Assembly (NCBI RefSeq): GCF_029382225.1 | Contig: NZ_JARLTC010000009.1 | Location: 62,001-126,000 of the forward strand | Source: Spongiactinospora sp. TRM90649 | GTDB taxonomy: Bacteria; Actinomycetota; Actinomycetes; Streptosporangiales; Streptosporangiaceae | Reading direction: 5' to 3' | DNA: 64,000 bases | Part shown: piece after piece, positions 42,789-51,364 of the stretch | Position numbering within the stretch: the first letter of the stretch is position 1 | How the letters are laid out: the number at the start of each line of letters is the position of its first letter | Notes under the pieces: generated by a model | The model's input: the letters and a program-made list of their open reading frames with translations, nothing else | Databases searched by the model: none | Told to the model about the DNA's origin: nothing | Position numbers and translations under genes: made by a program

Positions 42789-43681
42789 CGACGGTCACCG
42801 GCGAGACGGCCGCGGCGGCGCGGCGGCCGTCGTTCGCGCGCCGCAACCCGGCGCTGGTGGTGTCCGGCGGGCTGATCGGCCTGATCATCGCGCTGGTCGT
42901 GGTGCTGCCGTTCTTCCTGCCGGACCCGGAGGCCATCGACCCGGTGCAGCGGCTGCTGCCGCCGTCCTTGGATCATCCGATGGGGACCGACCGGTACGGC
43001 CGGGACCTGTTCAGCCGCTGGGCGTCCGCCGGGCGGGTGTCCATCGGGATGACCTTGCTGATCACCCTCTGCTCGGTCTCCCTCGGCACGTTCATCGGCC
43101 TGGTGGCGGGCTACTTCGCCCGCGTCGGCCGGGTGATCATGCGCGTGGTGGACGCGTGGATGGCGTTCCCGTCGATCATCCTGGCGATCGTGTTCGGTGT
43201 CGTCATCGGCCCGGGCATGATGAGCGAGCTGATCGCGGTGACGATCATCTTCACGCCGTACACCGCGCGGATCATCCGCAGCCGCGTGCTGGGGCTCGCG
43301 ACCCGCACGTACGTCAAGGCGGCGCGGGTCTCCGGGCTGGGGCCGTGGCAGACCCTGGCCGTGCACATCCTGCCGAACACGCTGCCGCTCGCGGTGGTGC
43401 AGTGCGTGCTGCTTTCGGCGGGGGCGATGCTGATCGACGGAGCGCTGAGCTTCCTCGGACTCGGCATCTCACCGCCCACGGCGACGTGGGGCAACATGGT
43501 CGCGGACGGGCGGGTGTACCTTCAGGAACATCCCACCATGGTGCTTTTTCCCGGGCTGGCGATCGCCCTGTTCGTCTTCCTGCTGAACGTCGCGGGAGCG
43601 AGCCTGCGCACGTTCGTCGACCCCCGGGCGAAGCTGCTCTTCGCCCAGCTACGGCGACGCGGCAACGCCCGGCGCCCCTGA
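42785..43681 (+). CDS. Peptide ABC transporter permease (DppC type)
   Basis: 298 residues, DppC/OppC family: N-terminal helix then HPMGTDRYGRDLFSRW, permease EAA loop KAARVSGLGPWQTLAVHILP, and GALSFLGLGISPPTATWGNM near the end. Pairs with the DppB-type permease. GTG start overlaps the upstream stop (GTGA). Confidence 0.9.
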   Translation: MTTVTGETAAAARRPSFARRNPALVVSGGLIGLIIALVVVLPFFLPDPEAIDPVQRLLPPSLDHPMGTDRYGRDLFSRWASAGRVSIGMTLLITLCSVSLGTFIGLVAGYFARVGRVIMRVVDAWMAFPSIILAIVFGVVIGPGMMSELIAVTIIFTPYTARIIRSRVLGLATRTYVKAARVSGLGPWQTLAVHILPNTLPLAVVQCVLLSAGAMLIDGALSFLGLGISPPTATWGNMVADGRVYLQEHPTMVLFPGLAIALFVFLLNVAGASLRTFVDPRAKLLFAQLRRRGNARRP

Positions 43682-43682
43682 T

Positions 43683-44054
43683 GTGAGCACTGACACGAGA
43701 AAGGTGAGAAGAGTGTCACGCACGACGAGCACGGCGACGGTCACGACCGACCGCCCGAGCCGGTACGGCAAGCAGTTGGTGAACCACCTCGGCCGCCACC
43801 AGGGCGGGGAGTGGTCGGAGGAGTCCGACTCGGGCTGGATCGTGCTCGGCGCGGGCCGTACCGAGGTCACCTGCGCCGACGGGGCCCTTGAGCTGCGGCT
43901 CGACGGCGACGCCGACGACATGCCCGGGCTGGAGGACGTCGTGGGACGTCACCTGGTCCGCTTCGGCGCGAAGGACGAGCTGGTCGTCCGCTGGATCCGC
44001 GCCGACAGCACTCCCGGAACCGAGCAGGGCGTCAGCGCGCCGCCGACGGACTGA
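43683..44054 (+). CDS. DUF2218 family protein
   Basis: 123 residues. The stretch DMPGLEDVVGRHLVRFGAKDELVVRW is the DUF2218 signature; function unknown. GTG start 2 nt after the permease stop, or GTG at 43713 with AAGG upstream. Last gene of the transporter operon. DUF2218 proteins are often found beside siderophore or peptide transporters, which hints at a link to uptake. Confidence 0.75.
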   Translation: MSTDTRKVRRVSRTTSTATVTTDRPSRYGKQLVNHLGRHQGGEWSEESDSGWIVLGAGRTEVTCADGALELRLDGDADDMPGLEDVVGRHLVRFGAKDELVVRWIRADSTPGTEQGVSAPPTD

Positions 44055-44065
44055 CCGCAGGCGAG

Positions 44066-44104
44066 ACGGCCGCGCTCCCCCCTGCCAGCGGGGAGCGCGG
44101 CCGT
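44066..44104. terminator. Bidirectional intrinsic terminator
   Basis: Perfect 15-bp stem (ACGGCCGCGCTCCCC and complement) with a 9-nt loop, between the convergent DUF2218 gene and the alpha/beta hydrolase gene. Confidence 0.85.
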
Positions 44105-44121
44105 CCGTGTGCGTGAACCGA

Positions 44122-45096
44122 TCAGCCCAGCCGCAGGGTGCGGCGGATCCAGGAGTCCCGGACGGCGTTGGCCGCCCGCGACACCTGGGCCTCGGGGACG
44201 ATGCCGTTGAAACCGTGGAACCCGCCGGCCCAGACGTGCAGCTCGGCCTGGCCGCCCGCGGCCCAGATGCCCGAGGCGTAGCGCACCGCCTCGTCGCGGA
44301 ACACCTCGGCCGCGCCGGCCTCGATGTACGCGGGCGCCAGCCCGGACAGGTCCGTGGCCCGCGCCGGCGCGGCGTACGGGGACACGTCAGGACCGCCACG
44401 CCGGTCGGCTCCGAGCAGGGCGTTCCACCCCGTGTAGTTGAAACTGCGGTCCCAGATGCCGACGCCGTCGTACTGCCGGCTGGAGACCGTGTCGTTGCGG
44501 TCGTCCAGCATCGGCGTGATCAGCGCCTGCCCGGCCAGGACCGGGCCGCCGCGGTCGCGGGCCAGCAGCGCGACGCCGGCGCTGAGCCCGCCGCCCGCGC
44601 TCCCGCCCATGACGAGGATGCGCCCGGGGTCGACGCCCAGCTCCGCCGCGTGCTCGCCCATCCAGACGAGGCCCGCGTAGCAGTCCTCGACCGGCGCCGG
44701 GTCGGGGTGTTCCGGAGCGAGCCGGTACTCGGCGGAGACCCCGACGACGCCGTGCTCGACGACCCAGTCGAAGACGGAGTCGAGGGCGCCCAGGCGGCTG
44801 CCGAGGATCATGCCTCCGCCGTGGATCGCGTACATGCCGGGCGCGGCCGGCCTCGGGTCCTTGGGGCGCACGATGGTGACGGTGATGTCCGGCTCCCCCG
44901 GCGGGCCGGGGACGACCCGATCCTCGGCGGTGATCGGGCGATCCCCGATCATGTCCTCGATCGAGCGCTGCCCGGCGGCGAAACGGGCCCGGTAGGACAG
45001 GATCGTCTCCGGGACCAGCGGCTCGAACTCCAGCGTCCGCCGGAACGATTCGAGCCCGTCCACCAGCTCGGGGTCGTAGGGAACTCGCGTCGTCAT
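44122..45096 (-). CDS. Alpha/beta hydrolase, hormone-sensitive lipase family
   Basis: 324 residues with AIHGGGMILGS (oxyanion HGGG), the nucleophile motif GGSAGGG and the C-terminal His in GGFHGFN. A carboxylesterase acting on small esters. ATG at 45096, four bases after the reductase stop, with a weak ribosome site, so coupled. Last gene of a methyltransferase, aldo/keto reductase and hydrolase operon running leftward from 47161. Confidence 0.85.
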   Translation of the reverse strand: MTTRVPYDPELVDGLESFRRTLEFEPLVPETILSYRARFAAGQRSIEDMIGDRPITAEDRVVPGPPGEPDITVTIVRPKDPRPAAPGMYAIHGGGMILGSRLGALDSVFDWVVEHGVVGVSAEYRLAPEHPDPAPVEDCYAGLVWMGEHAAELGVDPGRILVMGGSAGGGLSAGVALLARDRGGPVLAGQALITPMLDDRNDTVSSRQYDGVGIWDRSFNYTGWNALLGADRRGGPDVSPYAAPARATDLSGLAPAYIEAGAAEVFRDEAVRYASGIWAAGGQAELHVWAGGFHGFNGIVPEAQVSRAANAVRDSWIRRTLRLG

Positions 45097-45099
45097 CCG

Positions 45100-46122
45100 C
45101 TACGCGTCCGGGAGGATCAGCGCGTACTTCACCGGGTCGTCGTCCGGCACGGACGACCAGGAGCTCTCCGGGTCCACCCGGCCCTTGTCGAGCCAGTACG
45201 GGGCCAGCAGCTCCCGCAGCCGCTCGGCGCCGACCCGCTCCAGCAGGTCGAACGCGCCCAGGTCGTCGCGGATCTGCTCGGTCGTGCGCGCGCCGATGAC
45301 GATCGAGCACAGGTCGTCGTTGGTGAGCACGTACGCCAGGGCGAGCTGCGCCAGGGTGCCGCCCAGTTCCTCGGCCAGCGCCCGCATCCTCGGCCTGGCC
45401 TCCTCAAGGAGGCCGTGGATGTCACCCGGGTCGTTCCCCGTGGGCCGCCGCCGGGGATGGCCGAGCAGGAAACCGCCCTCCAGCGCGTCGGACGCCTGCA
45501 CCTTCAGCCCGTGGTCGGCGATGAGACCGCGGAACGGCGCGCCCTCGGCGATCGAGCGGCGCACCACGTTGTACTTGAGCTGGGCGAACGCCGGCGGGGC
45601 CAGCCCCGCCTTCTCCGCCGCCGCCACGATCTGCCGGATCTCGGTGGCCGACCAGTTGTTGACGCCCCAGTAGCGCACCCGCCCGCTCTCCACGAGCGCG
45701 GCCGCGCCCTCGGCGAGCACCTCGACCGGCACGTGCTCGCCGACCAGGTCGCCGAACACCAGGATCTCCGCGTGGTCGGTGCCGATCCGGAACACGGCCC
45801 TGTCGAACTGGGCGACGATGTCCTCGGCGCTGCCGCTGCGCTCCACCCAGCTCTTCACCTGGAGCACGTAGTCGTCCCGCGCGACGCCGGCGGCCTGGAC
45901 GGCGCGGCCGAAGATGACGTCGGTGGGCGAGCCGGCCTGGCCGGGCTCCAGGGCGCCGTAGACGCCGACGTCGAAGTACGACGCCCCGGCGTCCACCGCG
46001 GTTCTGATGACGTTGACGGTCTCCTCGAACGGCGTGCGGTCCCAGGTGTACCAGGACCCCACGGTCAGGGCGGGAACCTGGAAGCCGTCGGGTCCGAGCG
46101 GACGTTTGAACACGGTGGCCAT
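45100..46122 (-). CDS. Aldo/keto reductase-fold protein lacking the catalytic His
   Basis: 340 residues with AKR landmarks: SYFDVGVYGALEPGQAG (Asp, Tyr), VLQVKSW (Lys) and RYWGVNNWSATEI. The fourth tetrad position, normally His in a QxH motif, reads EILVFGDLVGEH, so the catalytic His is replaced. Either the active site is rearranged or the protein has a binding or assembly role, as in potassium-channel beta-like or sugar 3-dehydratase-like AKRs. ATG with AAAGG upstream. Middle gene of the operon. Confidence 0.75.
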   Translation of the reverse strand: MATVFKRPLGPDGFQVPALTVGSWYTWDRTPFEETVNVIRTAVDAGASYFDVGVYGALEPGQAGSPTDVIFGRAVQAAGVARDDYVLQVKSWVERSGSAEDIVAQFDRAVFRIGTDHAEILVFGDLVGEHVPVEVLAEGAAALVESGRVRYWGVNNWSATEIRQIVAAAEKAGLAPPAFAQLKYNVVRRSIAEGAPFRGLIADHGLKVQASDALEGGFLLGHPRRRPTGNDPGDIHGLLEEARPRMRALAEELGGTLAQLALAYVLTNDDLCSIVIGARTTEQIRDDLGAFDLLERVGAERLRELLAPYWLDKGRVDPESSWSSVPDDDPVKYALILPDA

Positions 46123-46174
46123 GTCGGGCCTTTCTCTGGTCGGGTCAGGTCTCTGATCGGATCCGTGCCGCCGC

Positions 46175-47161
46175 TCAGACCGCTTCCGCGATCAGGGCGC
46201 GCGGGCTGCCCGGCAGTTCGCGCGTCTCCAGCCATCGCCAGCCGGTCTCGCCCAGCCAGCCGCGCACCTCGTCCTCGGGGTAGACGACGGTTCCGTCCAC
46301 GACCAGGTACTCACCGGCCAGCAGGGGGTCGAGCCTGCGCCCGTCGGAGGCGTCCAGGAAGAAGTCGACGAGCAGGAGCCTGCCGCCGGGCTCCACGACC
46401 TCACGCGCGCGGCGCAGGAAGGCGCGGTTGTCGTCGGCGTCGAAGCGGTGCGCGACGTGCTCCAGCAGTACCAGGTCGTACCGGCCGGGGATCGGGTCGG
46501 TGAGCGGGTCGGCGGTGTGGAGCGTGACGCGGTCGCGGTAGCGCTCGTCCACGCTGCTCGGAGCGGGCGGCTTCGGCGCGACGAAGTCCGCGTGCAGCCG
46601 GGGGTTGCGGGCCGCCGCCTGGACGACGAACTCCACGGACAGGCCCGCGAGGTCGAGGACGCGCGTGTGCGCGCCGAAGTCGTAGTGCTCCGCCAGCATC
46701 AGCGCGTGCAGCGCGTTGTAGGTCATGACCCCGGGGAGGAAGACGTCCTCCCCCACGGAGGCGGACGTGTCGAACGGCGAGGGCGCCGCCGCGCGCACGG
46801 AGTTCGTGTACGTGCGCCAGTGCGGGTAGCTCAGCTGGTCCCAGAAGGTGAGGAAGGCGCGCAGGTCCAGGGCGCCCTTCCGGCCCGCCAGGTAGGCGTC
46901 GGCCGCCGCCTCGTTCTGGTATCTGGTTCCGTCGAAGGCCAGCAGGTCCAGGCCGACCATGGCGTCGGCGAGGATCCGGGCGGACCGCTCCGGTATCCCG
47001 GTCCGGCCGGCGATCTCGGCCGGGGTCAGCGGGCCGTCGGACAGGGCGGTGAAGACGCCGACCTCGCTGGCGGCGAAGAGCTGTTTGGCCGCCATGAAGC
47101 CGGTGGCGATGTTGACGATGGGGCTGGGATCGGCGGCGGTCTCCGTCGTGCTGGAGGACAT
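46175..47161 (-). CDS. Methyltransferase-fold protein (O-MT family 2) with degenerate SAM motif
   Basis: 328 residues: winged-helix dimerisation domain (AAKQLFAASEVGVFTALSDG, TGIPERSARILADAMVGLDL), then a methyltransferase domain. The glycine-rich SAM loop is degraded: the usual VLDVGGGxG reads VLDLAGLSVEF. Later elements remain (YDLVLLEHVAHRF, VVEPGGRLLLVDFF). Catalysis is doubtful; non-methylating homologues of this family exist. ATG with AGGAG 5 nt upstream. First gene of the operon, preceded by an AT-rich promoter containing an operator-like sequence. Confidence 0.7.
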   Translation of the reverse strand: MSSSTTETAADPSPIVNIATGFMAAKQLFAASEVGVFTALSDGPLTPAEIAGRTGIPERSARILADAMVGLDLLAFDGTRYQNEAAADAYLAGRKGALDLRAFLTFWDQLSYPHWRTYTNSVRAAAPSPFDTSASVGEDVFLPGVMTYNALHALMLAEHYDFGAHTRVLDLAGLSVEFVVQAAARNPRLHADFVAPKPPAPSSVDERYRDRVTLHTADPLTDPIPGRYDLVLLEHVAHRFDADDNRAFLRRAREVVEPGGRLLLVDFFLDASDGRRLDPLLAGEYLVVDGTVVYPEDEVRGWLGETGWRWLETRELPGSPRALIAEAV

Positions 47162-47193
47162 CGGGACTCCTCGACATCAAGAACATCACATAT

Positions 47194-47211
47194 CATATAT
47201 AATTTGGTATA
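47194..47211. promoter_or_regulatory. Operator-like sequence, left copy
   Basis: CATATATAATTTGGTATA, 33 nt upstream of the methyltransferase-like gene. It shares 13 of 18 positions with the copy at 47381 on the exporter side of the same divergent region. Confidence 0.4.
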
Positions 47212-47380
47212 GATTCGTTCCCTCCGTCAAGGCATCGACGTCACCCGATGTGTCACTCACACCCGCCCGCCCGACCGCACCACGGATCAGAATTCACCAG
47301 AAATCACCGCCGACCTCCTCGGAATTCCGCCAGGAATGACACAGGGGCCGCACTAAGTGACAGCCGAAAAGCATTGATGT

Positions 47381-47398
47381 CGTATACGATTTGCGATA
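47381..47398. promoter_or_regulatory. Operator-like sequence, right copy
   Basis: CGTATACGATTTGCGATA. With the preceding T it contains the perfect 10-bp palindrome TCGTATACGA. It lies about 90 nt upstream of the leader frame and exporter gene. Confidence 0.45.
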
Positions 47399-47486
47399 TC
47401 TTCGGGGCACCCCCCACTTGGGGCCTGCCGACATGGGCTGGGACGGCGTCCCGCCCTCTTCCCGGCTGCAAGGAAAGGGGCTTTCA

Positions 47487-47609
47487 ATGAGCCGAGCAGG
47501 GCTCCCACGACCACCGCTCATCGCGGCCGCCGCGCAGCCGACGATCGCCGCGACGGCGCCGCTCTCCGGGGCGGGCGCCCCGGCCTCGGGAGAGCACCCG
47601 CCTGCGTGA
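47487..47609 (+). CDS. Possible leader peptide coupled to the MFS exporter
   Basis: 40-codon frame, ATG at 47487 with AAGGAAAGG upstream, rich in Ala and Pro (PPLIAAAAQPTIAATAPLSG), no known family. Its TGA overlaps the GTG start of the exporter by 4 nt (GTGA), and the exporter has no strong ribosome site of its own. This suggests translation of the exporter is fed through this frame. It could also be the exporter's untranslated leader misread as coding. Confidence 0.4.
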   Translation: MSRAGLPRPPLIAAAAQPTIAATAPLSGAGAPASGEHPPA

Positions 47610-48877
47610 GCGACAACAAGTCCCCAGGGCCCGTCCCGGCGCGGCGTAACCGCCGTCAACTGCTCGTCATGGGCGCCCTGTCCACGTTCGGCCCGCTGTC
47701 GATTGACCTGTACCTGCCCGCGCTGCCCGAACTGGCCCGTCAGCTCGACGCCACCGACAGCGCGGCGCAGTGGAGCATCTCGATGTGCCTGATCGGCCTG
47801 GCGGCCGGGCAGCTCTTCATCGGGCCGCTCAGCGACCGGATCGGACGCAAGCGCCCACTGATCATCGGCGTGGCGACGTACGCGATCGTGTCACTGCTGT
47901 GCGCCGCGGCCCCCTCGATAGCGGCGCTCAACTTCCTGCGTCTCATCCAGGGGCTGGCCGGGTCGGCCGGCATGGTGGTCGTCGGGGCGATGGTCCGTGA
48001 CATGTACGAGGGACAGCGGATGGCGCGCATCCTGTCCCTGCTGATGCTCGTCGGCGGGGCCGCGCCCATCGTGGCGCCGGTGCTGGGCGGGCAACTGCTG
48101 CACGTGACCGACTGGCGCGGGATCTTCGTCACGCTCGGCGCGATCTCGGTACTGCTGCTGGTCGCGGCGACCCTCCTGCCCGAGACGCTCAAGCCGGAGC
48201 TGCGGCACGTCGGCGGGATGCGGCGGGTACGCGTCGGCTTCGCCTCCGTGGCGCGCGACCGGGTGTTCGTCGGCTGCGCGCTCGGGACGAGCGTCGGCGG
48301 AGCGGCGCTGTTCATCTACATCTCGGTCAGCTCCTTCGTTCTCGAAGGCGGCTACGGCGTGGGGCCGCAGGCGTTCTCGTTCATCTTCGCCGTCAACTCC
48401 GTGGGTCTGGTGCTGAGCGGCTGGGTGAACGCGGTGCTGCTGCGCCGGCTGAGGCCGGAACCGCTGCTGATCGGCGGCGCGCTGGTGGCCGTCGGCGCGA
48501 GCGTGCTCTGCCTGGTGGCCGCGGTGCTGCAGGCGCCGTTGGCGCTGTTCCTGCCGGCCCTGTTCCTCACGGTGGCGACCGGCGGGCTGGCCTCGCCCAA
48601 CGCGACGGCGCTGGCGCTGGTCCGTCACTCCGCCAACGCGGGGACGGCGACGGCGCTGCTCGGCAGCGCCGGTTTCCTGCTCGGGGCGTTGCTCGCCCCG
48701 GCCGCCTCGATCGGCGGCGCGAGCGCCATCGCCATGACCTGCGGGATAGCGATCACCCGCGCCGCGGCCTGGGCCGCGTACCGGTTCGTCGCGCTCCCCG
48801 GCCGCCGCCAGGTCTCGGCGGACGATGTCGAGGAGCCCCCGGACGACCCCGACGAACAGCAGAAACCGGCCGCCTAG
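47606..48877 (+). CDS. MFS drug exporter, Bcr/CflA family
   Basis: 423 residues with twelve predicted transmembrane helices. Bcr/CflA features: PLSIDLYLPALPELARQL in helix 1, GPLSDRIGRKRPL (MFS motif A) and GGAAPIVAPVLGGQLL (motif C of drug/H+ antiporters). It should export a small lipophilic drug or metabolite with proton exchange. Divergent from the methyltransferase-like operon across a 445-nt region with paired operator-like sequences, so substrate-responsive control is likely. Confidence 0.88.
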   Translation: MSDNKSPGPVPARRNRRQLLVMGALSTFGPLSIDLYLPALPELARQLDATDSAAQWSISMCLIGLAAGQLFIGPLSDRIGRKRPLIIGVATYAIVSLLCAAAPSIAALNFLRLIQGLAGSAGMVVVGAMVRDMYEGQRMARILSLLMLVGGAAPIVAPVLGGQLLHVTDWRGIFVTLGAISVLLLVAATLLPETLKPELRHVGGMRRVRVGFASVARDRVFVGCALGTSVGGAALFIYISVSSFVLEGGYGVGPQAFSFIFAVNSVGLVLSGWVNAVLLRRLRPEPLLIGGALVAVGASVLCLVAAVLQAPLALFLPALFLTVATGGLASPNATALALVRHSANAGTATALLGSAGFLLGALLAPAASIGGASAIAMTCGIAITRAAAWAAYRFVALPGRRQVSADDVEEPPDDPDEQQKPAA

Positions 48878-48912
48878 CGGGAGACCCCCGGGTCAGCGCG
48901 CGCGGCCGCGCG

Positions 48913-50424
48913 TCACAGCCGCTTGATCAGGAACTCGGCCGCCCGTTCGGCGATCATCGCGGTGGGGGCGTTGGTGTTCCCCGTCGTCACGGCCGGCATG
49001 ACCGAGGCGTCGGCGACGCTCAGCGCCTCGACGCCGTGCACGGCCAGTTCCTCGTCCACGACCGCGTCCTCGTGCCCGCCCATCGCGCACGTGCCCGCCT
49101 GGTGGTGGTAGGTCACCACGGACTCGCGGATGTAGTCGTCCAGCAGCTCGCGGGTCGCGCCGAGGGTGCCCGGGTACAGCTCGGCGGCGCCCCACCCGGC
49201 GCGCAGCGCGGGCTGCGCGCCGATCTCGCGGCACAGCTCCACCGCCGCGGCCAGCCCGTCGAGGTCGGCGCGGGACGACAGCACCCGTGGGTCGATCATC
49301 GGCGCGACGCCGGGATCGGCGCTGGTGATGGCGACCCGGCCGCTCGCGGCCGGGCGCACCAGACCGGCCATCAACGAGAAGCCCTCGGCGGGGCCCGACA
49401 TCCAGTCCGCGTACAGCGGGGCCCCGAAGTGGAGCGGCTGCAGGTCCGGGACGGGCAGCCCGGCGCGGCTGCGGGCGAACAGGTGGCTCTGCGTGGTGGG
49501 CAGCCCGTGCGGGCGGCCCGGCGCGCGGCCGGTGCCGAAGATGACCGGCACCAGCCAGTGGTCCTGGAGGTTGCCGCCCACACCCGGCAGCGCCGCGACC
49601 ATGTCGACGCCGAGCGGGCGCAGCGTCCGGGGGTCGCCGACGCCCGAACGCTGGAGCAGCACGGGCGAGCCGATCGCCCCGGCGGCGACCACGACGTGCT
49701 GCCCGGCATGGACGCGCCCGGCCCGCCCGTCCGCCTCGTACTCGATGCCGGTGCAACGCGTGCCGTCGAACAGCAGCCGCCGCACGTGCGCCCCGGTCAG
49801 CACGTGCAGCCGCGCGTGGTCGCGCACCGGACCGAGGTAGGCGTCCGCCGTGGTGAGCCGCCGCCCGTCGCGGATGGTGAACCGCATGAACGACACGCCG
49901 TCGGGCGAACCGTCGTTGTAATCCTCGTCGAACGGCACGCCGGCCTGCACCGCGGCGTCCACGATCGACCTCTGCACGGGATCGGGCTCGTAGTCGCGCA
50001 GCACGGACAGCGGGCCGCCGTGCTCGGCCTCGACGCGCCGGAACACCGGTTCGACGTCGGCCCACGACCAGCGCGGGTTGCCGAGGTAGGCCCAGGTGTC
50101 GTAGTCGGCGCGGTGGCCGCGGACCCAGATCATGGCGTTGAGCGCGTGGGATCCGGACACCACGCGCCCGCGCGGGAGGTGCAGCCGCCGGTTGTGCGCG
50201 TGCGGCTGCGGGACGGTGCGATAGCCCCAGTCGACGTCGGTGTCCCACAGTTCGTGCATGCGCGCGGGGTCGGCGATGGCCTCGTTGCCCGTGCCGTCCG
50301 GCCCGGCCTCGACCAGGAGCACGGTGGCGCCGGCGTCGAGCAGCCGCCGGGCGACGACGCAGCCCGCGGTGCCGGCGCCGACGACGATCACGTCCACGTC
50401 GCGCGGTGCGTGCGGCTCTGTCAT
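48913..50424 (-). CDS. GMC-family FAD oxidoreductase (choline dehydrogenase-like)
   Basis: 503 residues: FAD-binding GAGTAGCVVARRL near residue 16, RGRVVSGSHALNAMIWVRG, VVVAAGAIGSPVLLQRSGVG, and the active-site region YHHQAGTCAMG with NTNAPTAMIAERAA at the C-terminus. It oxidises an alcohol to an aldehyde or acid. ATG start 8 nt after the MoaF-like gene. With MoaF and an AraC regulator upstream it forms a small catabolic group. Confidence 0.88.
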   Translation of the reverse strand: MTEPHAPRDVDVIVVGAGTAGCVVARRLLDAGATVLLVEAGPDGTGNEAIADPARMHELWDTDVDWGYRTVPQPHAHNRRLHLPRGRVVSGSHALNAMIWVRGHRADYDTWAYLGNPRWSWADVEPVFRRVEAEHGGPLSVLRDYEPDPVQRSIVDAAVQAGVPFDEDYNDGSPDGVSFMRFTIRDGRRLTTADAYLGPVRDHARLHVLTGAHVRRLLFDGTRCTGIEYEADGRAGRVHAGQHVVVAAGAIGSPVLLQRSGVGDPRTLRPLGVDMVAALPGVGGNLQDHWLVPVIFGTGRAPGRPHGLPTTQSHLFARSRAGLPVPDLQPLHFGAPLYADWMSGPAEGFSLMAGLVRPAASGRVAITSADPGVAPMIDPRVLSSRADLDGLAAAVELCREIGAQPALRAGWGAAELYPGTLGATRELLDDYIRESVVTYHHQAGTCAMGGHEDAVVDEELAVHGVEALSVADASVMPAVTTGNTNAPTAMIAERAAEFLIKRL

Positions 50425-50432
50425 GTTCGTTC

Positions 50433-51206
50433 CTACACAGGTTGGTCGTCGGGATAGCGGACCCGGCCCAGCTCGGTGATGTACGCCCCGCCCGCGCCGC
50501 AGGTCACCGTATCGTCCGCGCCGAGCGCGAGGAACGTGCCGGTGGTGCGCATCGCGTCGAGGTCGTACAGCCAGGTGGTGGCGACCGGGATGAGGAACTC
50601 GCGGAACGTGAAGACGTACAGGCCGTCGCCGAGGGACCAGGTGGTGGCTAGGTCGACGTCACCCTGGCCGCGCTGCGCGCCGGCCAGGCACTGCCACGCG
50701 TACCGCTCGCTGTTCAGGTACACGTGCTCGTACACCAGGCCGGGGCCGTACCGGTAGAGCGCCCGCCAGCCGATGAGGTCGCGGGTGGGACCCGGCTCGG
50801 CGCCGGGCGCCTCGGCGGCGGCGAGGGTTCCCGGCGTGAAGGTCTGGCCGACGCGGGGCCACCCGGGCGTCGGCTCGGGCGCGACGTCCGACGCGACGCG
50901 CAGCGTGCAGCCGGTGTCCTCTCGCACGACGAGCACGTCGGCGTGCCGGGGGCCGTCCTCGCGGCGGAGGGTCAGGAACCACACTTCTGGGCGGACCTCG
51001 ATCGCCTCGTACCAGTCCGTGCCGCCGTGCGCGCCGCGCCGCCACTCGACGACGTCGCCGGTGCGGAAGCCCAGCACGAGGTCGTCCTCTGTGGCTTCGG
51101 CGATCCGCAGCTCACGGCCCGCGAGCCGGTCGGTGCGCGGCAGCCGGTTGCCGGCGAGGTCGCCGGTGAAGCCGTCCGCCGCCGTGTCCTCCTGTGGTTC
51201 CGTCAT
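50433..51206 (-). CDS. MoaF-like protein
   Basis: 257 residues with the two beta-barrel halves of MoaF family proteins; the C-terminal half shows YEHVYLNSERYAWQCLAGAQ, GQGDVDLATTWSLGDGLYVF and FREFLIPVATTW. MoaF was named from molybdenum cofactor and monoamine-regulated genes, but its activity is not established. Here it stands between an AraC regulator and a GMC oxidoreductase on the same strand, suggesting an accessory role in amine or alcohol oxidation. Confidence 0.75.
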   Translation of the reverse strand: MTEPQEDTAADGFTGDLAGNRLPRTDRLAGRELRIAEATEDDLVLGFRTGDVVEWRRGAHGGTDWYEAIEVRPEVWFLTLRREDGPRHADVLVVREDTGCTLRVASDVAPEPTPGWPRVGQTFTPGTLAAAEAPGAEPGPTRDLIGWRALYRYGPGLVYEHVYLNSERYAWQCLAGAQRGQGDVDLATTWSLGDGLYVFTFREFLIPVATTWLYDLDAMRTTGTFLALGADDTVTCGAGGAYITELGRVRYPDDQPV

Positions 51207-51364
51207 GGGCGAACCTCCGGGTTGAGCGACTTACCGGAACCGTAGGGAAGCGGCGCCGGGCCGCGCGACGGGTCTCCGGGCATCGGTGCACTGGCCGACA
51301 AGTCCCGAACCGTCAGAGTCAAGCCGCCGGGCCGAATCGAGTCCGGGCCCGCCGTGCGGGGCCG

